From Acinetobacter halotolerans (lineage in GTDB: Bacteria; Pseudomonadota; Gammaproteobacteria; Pseudomonadales; Moraxellaceae): a stretch of DNA of 64,000 nucleotides. This document shows, piece by piece, positions 37,039-45,225 of the stretch. The stretch is taken from NCBI RefSeq assembly GCF_004208515.1, contig NZ_SGIM01000006.1, forward strand, positions 1-64,000. The letters run 5' to 3'. Below the pieces are notes generated by a model. That model saw only the letters and a list, made by a program, of their open reading frames with translations, had not been told where the DNA came from and did no database searches. The stretch's first letter is position 1. Each line of letters opens with the position of its first letter. Both the position numbers and the translations under genes were made by a program.

Positions 37039-38021
37039 GCAATTTTTCCTTCTGCCACTAACACTGCGTTTAGGGCATCTTCCATACGTGCTTTGCTATC
37101 AATGGCAAATGCTTTTTCTATGTTCGGTAATCGCTTGGCAAGATTACTAAGTACTGTACCCGGCCCACATTCGACCACATACTGAATACCCTGATCTTGT
37201 AGATATTGCATGGTACGTGTCCATTGCACCGATTGGTACAATTGAGCAGTTAATGCCTGACGTAATTGAGCAACATCCGTAGCGATTCCCGCGTTGACAT
37301 TTTGTATTACAGGAAGGTGGGGTAGCTCAATGGCAGTTTGTTCCAAAGCATCAGCAAACTGTTCTGCTGCCGATCTCATCAATGAACAATGTGAAGGGAC
37401 AGAAACAGGTAATGCGATGGCTTTACCAGACTGTGCTTTTGCCTCAGCCATGACTTGCTGAACCAAAGCAGTACTCCCCGCAATCACGACTTGACCTTGC
37501 GCATTGTAATTTGCAGCTTCAACTGAACCTTGACCTGCCGCAGATACTTGCTGGCAAAGCTCAACAACTTTGTCATCAGCCAAACCAAGGATTGCAGCCA
37601 TTGCACCCTCACCTTGAGGAACAGCACTTTGCATCAATTTACCGCGTAAATTGACCAATTTAACTGCATCGCCCAACGTCATTGCTTCAGCTGCAACTAA
37701 GGCGCTGTATTCCCCTAAAGAGTGTCCAGCCAAGTATTTCGGTACAATACCACCTAGCTCTAACCATACACGCCACAACGCAATACTTGCGGTAAGTAAC
37801 ACGGGCTGGGTATTTTCAGTTTGATCTAAACCTTCACCACTTTGAGCAATCTGCCAAAGGTCAAAACCAAGCGCTTCAGAAGCTTCAGCAAAGGTCTCTT
37901 GAACAACACTAAACTGCTCTGCAAGTTCAGCCAACATACCTACTTTTTGCGAGCCTTGACCCGGAAAAACAAATGCTGTTTTTGTTGCTTGAGCAGCCTG
38001 CTCAAGTCGTTTAGTCGACAT
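37035..38021 (-). CDS. fabD: Malonyl-CoA:ACP transacylase
   Basis: A 328-residue acyltransferase loading malonyl groups onto ACP. The catalytic serine is Ser101 in GHSLGEYSAL, the catalytic His lies in VPSHCSLM near residue 210, and the N-terminal FVFPGQGSQKVGML motif is typical. It lies downstream of rpmF but separated from it by a terminator and without plsX and fabH, which stand between these genes in E. coli. Confidence 0.96.
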   Translation of the reverse strand: MSTKRLEQAAQATKTAFVFPGQGSQKVGMLAELAEQFSVVQETFAEASEALGFDLWQIAQSGEGLDQTENTQPVLLTASIALWRVWLELGGIVPKYLAGHSLGEYSALVAAEAMTLGDAVKLVNLRGKLMQSAVPQGEGAMAAILGLADDKVVELCQQVSAAGQGSVEAANYNAQGQVVIAGSTALVQQVMAEAKAQSGKAIALPVSVPSHCSLMRSAAEQFADALEQTAIELPHLPVIQNVNAGIATDVAQLRQALTAQLYQSVQWTRTMQYLQDQGIQYVVECGPGTVLSNLAKRLPNIEKAFAIDSKARMEDALNAVLVAEGKIA

Positions 38022-38151
38022 ATAAAAATCCTTAAATTAGTCTATTGCCAATTTCATCAACACCCATGATTCTACATGAGAATGACGATAGACTCTTTAG
38101 CGATGCGGCAATTTAACATTGATTAAATCTTTTTATAATTGCGAAAAACAA

Positions 38152-38182
38152 CAAAAAAGGGAGCTTTCGCTCCCATTTTTTC
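38152..38182 (-). terminator. Terminator between rpmF and fabD
   Basis: Stem GGGAGC/GCTCCC with loop TTTC, with T residues on the minus strand side. It separates the yceD-rpmF transcript from fabD. Confidence 0.8.
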
Positions 38183-38218
38183 TATACTTTAAGCTAACGC
38201 TTAATGCATATGATTCAA

Positions 38219-38404
38219 TTATTCAGCATCAGCTGCTTTAGCGAATAATTGACGACCACGGTAAATACCATCTTTAGTCACATGGTGACGACGATGAGTT
38301 TCACCAGTAGTTTGGTCTACAGATAATGCATTCTCGGTTAAAGCGTCATGTGAACGGCGCATGTCACGGCGAGAGCGACTTTTACGGTTTTGCTGAACGG
38401 CCAT
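38219..38404 (-). CDS. rpmF: 50S ribosomal protein L32
   Basis: A 61-residue L32. The N-terminus [20 protein letters not shown] is diagnostic; the mature form begins at Ala2. No Cys-X2-Cys zinc motif is present, so it is the C-minus type. It is the second gene of yceD-rpmF, 74 bases after yceD. Confidence 0.96.
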   Translation of the reverse strand: MAVQQNRKSRSRRDMRRSHDALTENALSVDQTTGETHRRHHVTKDGIYRGRQLFAKAADAE

Positions 38405-38478
38405 GATGGCTCCTTACAAAGATCGAAAAAATGGATCAGAACAAATTCGGTTGTCTTAACTCAACATTATAACATAAA

Positions 38479-39039
38479 TTATGAGCTAAGTTTACCCTTC
38501 AGGCCAGCCAAAACATCAAACGGATTATCCCGCTTTTCTTCGACATCTTCCTGAGTGGCAGGTCGATGCTTATGCTCACAAACATCATGTTTAGGAGATA
38601 AAGGCATCAACAGTAACAGTTCATCTTCTAGTAATGCGAGTAAATTAATCGATGCAGGTGTATCAAAATCACCTTTTTTCGAAGATTCACTTTCACCTAA
38701 AACGATGAAATCAGCATCCTCATCCAATCGCTCTATCAGTGACTCATCATCAATCAAGGCTAAATGGAAGTCTGAAACCAATTCAATTTCAACAGTTCCC
38801 AAACAACGTTGGCATTCCATTGGAACTTTAGTCTCAATATGTCCATCTAACCATATAATACGATGATAGATATCCATTGATAGCTTACAGTCTATGTTGA
38901 TCAATTGATCATCAATTGAACCAACAGCGTCTCGAGCAATACGAGCAAAGCGAGACAATGGCAGTGTTCCTGACCATGTAAAGCCCTGTTCAGCCCATTT
39001 AAATGGCTCGATTTGGCTTGGAAAAGTATTTGCTGACAT
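38479..39039 (-). CDS. yceD: YceD-family protein, large ribosomal RNA accumulation factor
   Basis: A 186-residue DUF177 protein. YceD is needed for normal 23S rRNA levels and is found almost always next to rpmF, as here. The conserved core includes a Cys-X2-Cys pair in MECQRCLGTVEIE near residue 80 and CEHKH toward the end, a possible metal site. The predicted promoter lies so close (14 bases from -10 to ATG) that the mRNA would be nearly leaderless. Confidence 0.9.
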   Translation of the reverse strand: MSANTFPSQIEPFKWAEQGFTWSGTLPLSRFARIARDAVGSIDDQLINIDCKLSMDIYHRIIWLDGHIETKVPMECQRCLGTVEIELVSDFHLALIDDESLIERLDEDADFIVLGESESSKKGDFDTPASINLLALLEDELLLLMPLSPKHDVCEHKHRPATQEDVEEKRDNPFDVLAGLKGKLSS

Positions 39040-39052
39040 AATTAAGGCGGCA

Positions 39053-39081
39053 ATTCTACAAATTCATCGGTACTCTGTCAA
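39053..39081 (-). promoter_or_regulatory. Strong promoter of yceD-rpmF
   Basis: On the minus strand TTGACA (39081-39076), 17 bases, TAGAAT (39058-39053). The -35 is a full consensus match. The ATG at 39039 begins 13 bases after the -10 box, implying a 5' leader of about 4-9 bases. Confidence 0.8.
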
Positions 39082-39135
39082 AGATTAAGATACAATTTTG
39101 CACTTCTTTCGACAGAACTCGGGGTAAATTAAGCA

Positions 39136-39798
39136 ATGCATTTGTTGCAGCCGCAACTTGAAGTAACAACTTCATCACTTATTGGCACCCATTCAACCTC
39201 TTTTCCTGTATTAGCATTAGATCAAGTGCAACGTGCATCTTGGCAAAAGTTAACCACAGAATCAGAACAGGTCGATTGGCTCATTTTACACTTTAATCAT
39301 TGGTTTTCCCACCATAATATTATCTTAGTCAAAGGTGATTTTGAACCAGAGTATTTCCCTGCTACTTTTCATCAAGCTGCAAGAATTCAATTTGCGCATG
39401 GTTTCTTTAATAGTGCCCTGCATGAGATCAGCCATTGGACGATTGCAGGTGAAAAACGCCGTTTGCTTCCCGACCTTGGATATTGGTATGCACCTGATGG
39501 TCGAAGCGCTGAACAACAAAGTTTATTTGAACAAGTTGAAATCAAACCACAAGCAATTGAATGGCTATTTGCAACTGCCTTTGGTCGAAAATTCCGTGTG
39601 TCTTTAGATAACTTAACGGGCGACAGTGGAAATGGACAGCAGTTTAAAGATCATGTATTTGCTCAAGTACAGCGTTACTTTTCTGGCGAAGCAAAGCTAC
39701 CTCGTGATGCTGCGCATTTTATTTATTGCATTTGTCTTTGCACACGCAATGGATCACCATTACAACTCAATGAATTTAAACGTGAATACCTTGATTAA
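39136..39798 (+). CDS. epmC: Elongation factor P hydroxylase
   Basis: A 220-residue YfcM/EpmC-family protein. EpmC hydroxylates the beta-lysylated lysine of EF-P. The metal-binding core FFNSALHEISHWTIAGEKRR and the GYWYAPDGRSAEQQSLFEQV segment match the family closely. The partners epmA, epmB and efp are not in this window. It is divergent from yceD and followed after 88 bases by yciO. Confidence 0.92.
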   Translation: MHLLQPQLEVTTSSLIGTHSTSFPVLALDQVQRASWQKLTTESEQVDWLILHFNHWFSHHNIILVKGDFEPEYFPATFHQAARIQFAHGFFNSALHEISHWTIAGEKRRLLPDLGYWYAPDGRSAEQQSLFEQVEIKPQAIEWLFATAFGRKFRVSLDNLTGDSGNGQQFKDHVFAQVQRYFSGEAKLPRDAAHFIYCICLCTRNGSPLQLNEFKREYLD

Positions 39799-39886
39799 AT
39801 GACAAAATTATCACATCAACCTCTTGCCACAAGCCCACAACAAGTTTCATACTAAATTCAGCCACATAGATCAGGGAGTTATAATA

Positions 39887-40504
39887 ATGTTGCATTTACA
39901 TATTCATCCTGAAAATCCACAGGCTCGCTTAATCACTCAAGCCGTTGATCGTATTCGTGCTGGTGACGTTGTGGTCTATCCAACTGATGCGGCCTATGCC
40001 ATTGGTTGCCAGATTGGTAATAAAAGTGCGATGGAACGTATTGCTCAAATTCGTGGTTTAGGTCCTAAACATCAATACGCCATCATGTGCTGTGATTTAT
40101 CAGACATTGCAACTTATGCCAAAGTTGATAATGCAATGTATCGATTGTTGAAAAATAATACGCCTGCTGTCACCACTTTTATTTTGCCAGCAACAAGTGA
40201 AGTACCAAAACGCTTAATGCATCCGAAGAAAAAAACCATCGGTCTACGTATTCCAAGTAATCCAATTGCTCAAGCATTATTAAAAGAGTTAGATGAACCT
40301 TTACTCACCAGCACCTTGATCTTGCCGAATCAAACAGATCCTTTAGATGACCCATTTGATATTGAAAATCAGCTCGGCAAACGTATTGATGTATTTATCG
40401 ATGGTGGTTTTGGAATGTTAGCAACCACAAGCATTGTGGATTTATCAGGTGAAAATCCAGAAGTCATCCGTCGTGGGATTGGGGATGTGAGTGCTTTTGA
40501 GTAA
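39887..40504 (+). CDS. yciO: YciO-family Sua5/YrdC protein
   Basis: A 205-residue protein of the Sua5/YrdC/YciO superfamily, related to the enzymes forming threonylcarbamoyl-adenylate for tRNA t6A; YciO itself has a poorly understood, weaker activity. N-terminal HIHPENPQARLITQAVDRI, then VVYPTDAAYAIGCQIG and IGLRIPSNPIAQALL match E. coli YciO nearly throughout. The ATG at 39887 is selected because GGGAG lies eight bases upstream; 63 bases of earlier open frame are not needed. Confidence 0.9.
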   Translation: MLHLHIHPENPQARLITQAVDRIRAGDVVVYPTDAAYAIGCQIGNKSAMERIAQIRGLGPKHQYAIMCCDLSDIATYAKVDNAMYRLLKNNTPAVTTFILPATSEVPKRLMHPKKKTIGLRIPSNPIAQALLKELDEPLLTSTLILPNQTDPLDDPFDIENQLGKRIDVFIDGGFGMLATTSIVDLSGENPEVIRRGIGDVSAFE

Positions 40505-40513
40505 GCTAATGCA

Positions 40514-41080
40514 TTACTGTAGAGATGCTGATGCTGCTGGCTCACTCGGAGAACTCCTTACTGCTGGTGCTGCACTAGGCACAAAAGTCACTTGTCTAGT
40601 TTCTTCAATCACTTCATCTTTTTTTGCAGTACGAAGTTGATTGAAATTTGGACACTCTGAAACTTGTTGCGTAAAAGAAAAGAGTTCCTTACCAAACTTA
40701 TCTTTCACAATTAAATAGAAAGTGACTTTATCTTGCTCAAATACCTTTAACATTGCTGAGCGTGGTTTTATTTCAAGTTTAGTAAGTTGATTTAATTTGC
40801 TACACCAAAGCTTTTTAAAGGTATTATTATTTAACGCCCCAGGAACAAAAACAACATCAACCAGAAAGTTTTGATAAATACGCATATTGGGGTATTGATT
40901 TAAAAGGTCAACTTTAAAATCTTTAGATTGACTAGATGCAATTTCTTTTTGCGTCTCATCTGCCCAAGTTGTTTGTAAATACCTCCTCGCTTCTTTTTCA
41001 TATTTATATGATTGATATTTTGGAAAAATTAATTGCCAAAAAAATAGCAGAACTACAGAAACAATAAGGATATTTTTCAT
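40514..41080 (-). CDS. Unknown membrane-anchored protein, paralogue 1
   Basis: A 188-residue protein with an N-terminal membrane segment (MKNILIVSVVLLFFWQLIFP) and a probably periplasmic body. It shares with the upstream gene at 41147 the pattern DLLNQYPNMRIYQNF, a Cys in KLWCSKLNQL, an EQDKVTFYLIVKDK segment and a Cys in VSECPNFNQLRTAK, so two cysteines are conserved and may form a disulfide. The tail is Ala/Ser/Pro rich. The two are 66 bases apart and likely one operon. No family recognised. Confidence 0.72.
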   Translation of the reverse strand: MKNILIVSVVLLFFWQLIFPKYQSYKYEKEARRYLQTTWADETQKEIASSQSKDFKVDLLNQYPNMRIYQNFLVDVVFVPGALNNNTFKKLWCSKLNQLTKLEIKPRSAMLKVFEQDKVTFYLIVKDKFGKELFSFTQQVSECPNFNQLRTAKKDEVIEETRQVTFVPSAAPAVRSSPSEPAASASLQ

Positions 41081-41146
41081 TTAATTTTTGCTCTATAAAA
41101 TCACACAAGAACACATATAAAAACTCTAAAAAAAGTAGGGAATTTT

Positions 41147-41629
41147 TTAAGAAATACTTGTTTTTAAAATCTGAAATTCAGGACATTGGGAAAGCACTTG
41201 CTTATGTTCCATTAAAACACTTCCCAAACGATTTTTAATAATATACGTCATCACAACGTTATCTTTCTCTATGACGCTTATAATAGCTTTAGCCCTATCA
41301 TTATATTTATTATCTTGTTGAGATAATTTAGAAAAGGGACCACAAGCTAACTTTTGACTATTTTCTAATAATTTAGGTTTAATAGTAGCTTCTGTTCCTT
41401 GAGGAAAGTCCTTAGTAAAACTCATATAAAAGAAAATATTAGGATACTGATTCAAAATATCACCTTTTATTGGCAAACCTTTGGAAGCATTCAGCATTTC
41501 AGGAGTAAATGCTAGATTCTTTAAGATATTTCGCTCTTGCTCCTCAAACTCATGTTGCCAATATTTTTCAGTTCCAAAATATAATGCAGCAATGACTGCT
41601 ACCCCGATCACAACAAATTTAATGTTCAT
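41147..41629 (-). CDS. Unknown membrane-anchored protein, paralogue 2
   Basis: A 160-residue protein starting MNIKFVVIGVAVIAALYFG, one anchor helix then a soluble body. Against paralogue 1 it matches DILNQYPNIFFYMSF, KLACGPFSKL, EKDNVVMTYIIKNRLGS and LSQCPEFQILKTS, including both cysteines. TATGGGG precedes the ATG at 41629, preferred over one eight codons earlier. The region has more A and T than its neighbours. Function unknown. Confidence 0.72.
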   Translation of the reverse strand: MNIKFVVIGVAVIAALYFGTEKYWQHEFEEQERNILKNLAFTPEMLNASKGLPIKGDILNQYPNIFFYMSFTKDFPQGTEATIKPKLLENSQKLACGPFSKLSQQDNKYNDRAKAIISVIEKDNVVMTYIIKNRLGSVLMEHKQVLSQCPEFQILKTSIS

Positions 41630-41832
41630 ATTACCCCATAATATTTCATTCAATAATTAATAATTTTTTTGGTTTATCTGCAAGCACATTATTTATAAAA
41701 ACCATTAAAAATCAACAAAAAAAAATTAAATATGAACATTAAATTAGCCATTTTCTGATAGATAGCAAGTTCACCCATATAGCTGTAAAAAAATTAAAAT
41801 ATATATTTAACTATTTTTAATGATTTAACGTA

Positions 41833-42552
41833 TTAAAAGTTAAAAAAATCAGACAACCGCTGTTTCTGAAAACCCTGTTCATCAAAATTATCTGGACTGA
41901 GCCATTGTTGATACGCGCCTTTCAAATCGTCCCATTCTTCATCAATAATTGAAAACCAAGCTGTGTTGCGATTGCGCCCTTTTACGATCCGATCTTGGCG
42001 GAACAAGCCTTCAAATTGAAATCCAAAACGTAAGGCTGCGGCTTTAGAGGGGGCATTACAATCATCACATTTCCACTCAACGCGTCTAAAACCCTGTTTA
42101 AAACATTGTTGTAATAATAAAAATATCGCTTCAGTCGATGCTTTTGATTTTTTCATCTTATGTGAAAAGTAAACATTGCCAATTTCAATCGCGCCATGTT
42201 CAAGTCTTGGGTTTAATAACGCAATCCAGCCCTGTACATCCCCATCGATTTCGATCAGAAAATGGGTGGAATCTTTAAAATTAAATAAATTATGCAAAGC
42301 ATCTTTTACAACGTCTTGACTCTGTGGTGCTGGATAAGGCAGATAAGTCCAACATCCATCATTCGGTTCTGTTGAAACACTCGTCCATATTTGACTTAAA
42401 GCTTGGTCGGACACACCACCAGCAATATCAATCAAGTTAACGTATTGCCCGTTTAAGTCACCGACTATCGGTTGAACTGATAAGTTATTTTCTATGGAAA
42501 GGCCAATTTTTTGCCCAAGTTGATTTTGCTGTGTACTTAAATAACGTTTCAT
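41833..42552 (-). CDS. GNAT-family N-acetyltransferase
   Basis: A 239-residue acetyltransferase of the RimJ/RimL-like type. The N-terminal 60 residues precede the fold; strand and helix elements follow (GDVQGWIALLNPRLEHGAIE, IGNVYFSHKMKKSKASTEAI) and the late RVEWKCDDCNAPSKAAALRF region holds the conserved Asn and the pattern of peptide-N-terminal or small-molecule acetylases. Substrate unknown. It is alone, with 203 bases of AT-rich DNA downstream. Confidence 0.85.
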   Translation of the reverse strand: MKRYLSTQQNQLGQKIGLSIENNLSVQPIVGDLNGQYVNLIDIAGGVSDQALSQIWTSVSTEPNDGCWTYLPYPAPQSQDVVKDALHNLFNFKDSTHFLIEIDGDVQGWIALLNPRLEHGAIEIGNVYFSHKMKKSKASTEAIFLLLQQCFKQGFRRVEWKCDDCNAPSKAAALRFGFQFEGLFRQDRIVKGRNRNTAWFSIIDEEWDDLKGAYQQWLSPDNFDEQGFQKQRLSDFFNF

Positions 42553-42795
42553 AGAGATTTATCATTTAAAGAAAATGAGGTTTTCGTCGCTAATTTAAGC
42601 ATAATTTTTCCCTTACCAATATAATTTTGCATAAATATAGAAAATACCCTGAGAACTTTAAGGTTTTTGTAAGTGAGTAATTTATTAAATTTGCTATTTC
42701 GATTAGAATAGCTGTGCTCTTTGTTGTATGTGTCATCCCTTGATCACAAAAACGATCCTTCATGCTTTTGAAAATTCGCGTGGCTTATAACGGTA

Positions 42796-43590
42796 ATGAA
42801 TCAAATCCTATCTTCTTCTTTGGAGTTAACTCCTTCCATTCGTGTGCTTGACGAGTGGCAAGACTCCATACCTGAAGATTTGTATATCCCGCCTGCTGCA
42901 TTTGAAATCTTACTGGAACAATTTGAAGGACCGCTGGACTTCCTCATTTATCTGATTCAAAAAAATGGTTTTGATCTATTACATATGGATATCGCGCCTA
43001 TTGCGACTCAATATCTTAGGTATATGGATAGTATGAAATCATTGAATATTGAACTGACGGCTGATTATATGGTGATGGCGGCTCTACTTGCTGATTTAAA
43101 ATCACGGTTATTATTGCCGAAAGCCACGGTTGTTGATCAATTTGAACAAGATCCAAAACAAGAACTGATCGATCGTTTAGAAACCTATTTACGCATAAAA
43201 CAAGCTGCTGAAAGATTAGGTCAAATGCCGATCTTTGAACGCGATACCTTTAGCGCAAATGTCAGTATTGGTCATATTGCACCTATTTACGAAGGTTATG
43301 ATGTCGAGGCTTTACGCGATGCGATATTCTGTGTGTTTAATCGTCCTGAGCCAATAACGCATGTTGTGGCTCAAGAACCTGTTTTACTCGAAGAACGTAT
43401 TGCATTTATTCAAAAGCAACTTGCGTCTGGTGAGACACTGAGTTTTATTGATTTACTCAATCCTAAGCAAGGTCGTATGGGGATGGTCGTGACCTTTATG
43501 GCGGTGTTAGAACTCACGCGTCAGCAAAAAATTCAAATCATTCATACTGGAATTGAAGCTCCGTTAACTGTTCAAGGCGTTACAGCATGA
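42796..43590 (+). CDS. scpA: Segregation and condensation protein A
   Basis: A 264-residue kleisin subunit joining SMC to ScpB in the chromosome condensation complex. The family start FEGPLDFLIYLIQKNGFDLL, then ADYMVMAALLADLKSRLLLP and the C-terminal winged-helix segment are visible. It overlaps scpB by four bases (ATGA). The smc gene is not in the window. Confidence 0.93.
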   Translation: MNQILSSSLELTPSIRVLDEWQDSIPEDLYIPPAAFEILLEQFEGPLDFLIYLIQKNGFDLLHMDIAPIATQYLRYMDSMKSLNIELTADYMVMAALLADLKSRLLLPKATVVDQFEQDPKQELIDRLETYLRIKQAAERLGQMPIFERDTFSANVSIGHIAPIYEGYDVEALRDAIFCVFNRPEPITHVVAQEPVLLEERIAFIQKQLASGETLSFIDLLNPKQGRMGMVVTFMAVLELTRQQKIQIIHTGIEAPLTVQGVTA

Positions 43591-44186
43591 GTTTAGATCA
43601 ATTGGACTCAAATGAAGGCATGTCTCTTGAAGACATTCATCATGATGTTTTATTGCAAATTGAAGCGATTTTATTCGCCAGTGACTCACCAGTCTCACTT
43701 GCACGACTAAAAGAAGCATTTCAAAACCAATATAATAAGCAACAGTTACGTCAGTTTTTGCAACAATTAGCCATGTTACAACATGGTCGCTCCATTGAGT
43801 TGATTGAAACGGTACAAGGGTTTCGTTTTCAAGTCCGAGCCAAATATCGGAATATTATTGCGCAGGTTTGGCCAGAACGCCCAACCAAATTGTCACCCTC
43901 ACTACTCGAAACAGTAGCAGTGATTGCGTATCATCAACCTGTCACACGTGCCGATATTGAACAAATTCGTGGCGTATCAAATAATAGTCAGATTTTAAGA
44001 ACGCTTTTTGACTGGAACTGGATCAAAGAGGCTGGTTTCAGAGATTTACCTGGAAGACCTGCGTTGTTAGTTACAACGCCCCAATTTTTAAATGCATTTG
44101 GTCTAGCCTCGCTAGGTCAACTGCCTCCCCTACAGAACGCCAAGGAAGCATTCATGACACTCGACGCACATGCGCCGAAGTCTTGA
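43587..44186 (+). CDS. scpB: Segregation and condensation protein B
   Basis: A 199-residue ScpB with the two tandem winged-helix regions typical of the family (QIEAILFASDSPVSLARLKE; AVIAYHQPVTRADIEQIRGV). It dimerises and binds ScpA. Translationally coupled to scpA; rluB follows 41 bases later. Confidence 0.93.
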   Translation: MSLDQLDSNEGMSLEDIHHDVLLQIEAILFASDSPVSLARLKEAFQNQYNKQQLRQFLQQLAMLQHGRSIELIETVQGFRFQVRAKYRNIIAQVWPERPTKLSPSLLETVAVIAYHQPVTRADIEQIRGVSNNSQILRTLFDWNWIKEAGFRDLPGRPALLVTTPQFLNAFGLASLGQLPPLQNAKEAFMTLDAHAPKS

Positions 44187-44227
44187 TAAGGTGAACTGTT
44201 GATCATTATGTCTAAGGTTGTGCTGTC

Positions 44228-45172
44228 ATGAGTGAAAAATTACAAAAGGTGTTAGCGAGGGTTGGGCTAGGCTCACGTCGCTATATGGAAGAAGTTATTG
44301 CTGCTGGTCGTGTCAGCATCAATGGTCGTATTGCACAGGTCGGTGAACGAATTGAACCGACGGATGAACTACGTATTGATGGTCGTAAAGTCCAATTCCA
44401 AATTGAAGATGAAATCCGTCGTCGTGTTTTGGTTTACTACAAACCTGAAGGCGAAATTTGTTCACGTAATGATCCTGAGAATCGCCCAACTGTTTTTGAA
44501 CAGTTACCACAAATTGCCAATGATCGTTGGGTCATGGTTGGTCGTCTGGATATTAACAGTACTGGTTTATTGTTATTTACCAATGATGGTGAGCTTGCCA
44601 ATCGTTTGATGCATCCATCTAATGAAATTGAGCGTGAATATGCGGTACGTGTCATGGGTGAAGTGACACCACAGATTCGCAACAATATGCTCAAAGGTGT
44701 AGAGCTTGAAGATGGCCCTGCCAAATTTGAATCATTCACTGACATTGGTGGTGATGGGATCAACCGTTGGTATCAAGTTGTGGTCAAAGAAGGTCGTAAC
44801 CGTGAAGTGCGCCGTATTTTTGAAACACAAAGTTTAAAAGTTAGTCGCCTACTGCGTACCCGTTACGGCACAGTGATTTTACCGCGCGAATTGCGTACAG
44901 GTCGCTGGATGGAATTGGATAAAGGCGATATCGATAATCTTGCGAAATCTGTTGAATTGAAACCACGTCAAGGCACTGGTTTATTTGGTATGGCCAAACG
45001 TCGTAGTGACAGAATGATTGAAAAACCAATGGCTGCACGTCGTGGTGGTTATTTACGTCAACAACGTCGTGATGATGAACAACCAGAACAACGCCCGAAC
45101 AGCAATTCTAAAAATCAAAATACCAGTGACCGTAAACCTCTTGGTATCAGTAAAGGCTTTAAGAAGTTTTAA
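44228..45172 (+). CDS. rluB: 23S rRNA pseudouridine synthase RluB
   Basis: A 314-residue RsuA-type enzyme acting on 23S rRNA. An S4 domain (EKLQKVLARVGLGSRRYMEE) precedes the catalytic part with active-site Asp in VGRLDINSTGLLLFTNDG. The C-terminal 70 residues are basic and Gln/Asn/Arg-rich, a disordered RNA-binding tail. scpA-scpB-rluB is a conserved order. It ends at a terminator shared with the peptide ABC operon. Confidence 0.93.
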   Translation: MSEKLQKVLARVGLGSRRYMEEVIAAGRVSINGRIAQVGERIEPTDELRIDGRKVQFQIEDEIRRRVLVYYKPEGEICSRNDPENRPTVFEQLPQIANDRWVMVGRLDINSTGLLLFTNDGELANRLMHPSNEIEREYAVRVMGEVTPQIRNNMLKGVELEDGPAKFESFTDIGGDGINRWYQVVVKEGRNREVRRIFETQSLKVSRLLRTRYGTVILPRELRTGRWMELDKGDIDNLAKSVELKPRQGTGLFGMAKRRSDRMIEKPMAARRGGYLRQQRRDDEQPEQRPNSNSKNQNTSDRKPLGISKGFKKF

Positions 45173-45188
45173 GACTTTACATTCATAT

Positions 45189-45220
45189 AAAAAAACGCTC
45201 AAATTTGAGCGTTTTTTTAT
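45189..45220. terminator. Bidirectional terminator of rluB and the peptide operon
   Basis: Stem ACGCTCAAA/TTTGAGCGT flanked by A-run and T-run; serves the convergent transcripts. Confidence 0.88.
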
Positions 45221-45225
45221 CACTG

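Noticed and set aside
41630..41832. AT-rich gap taken as a possible mobile-element scar
   Set aside because: No terminal inverted repeats, target duplications or transposase remnants are visible.
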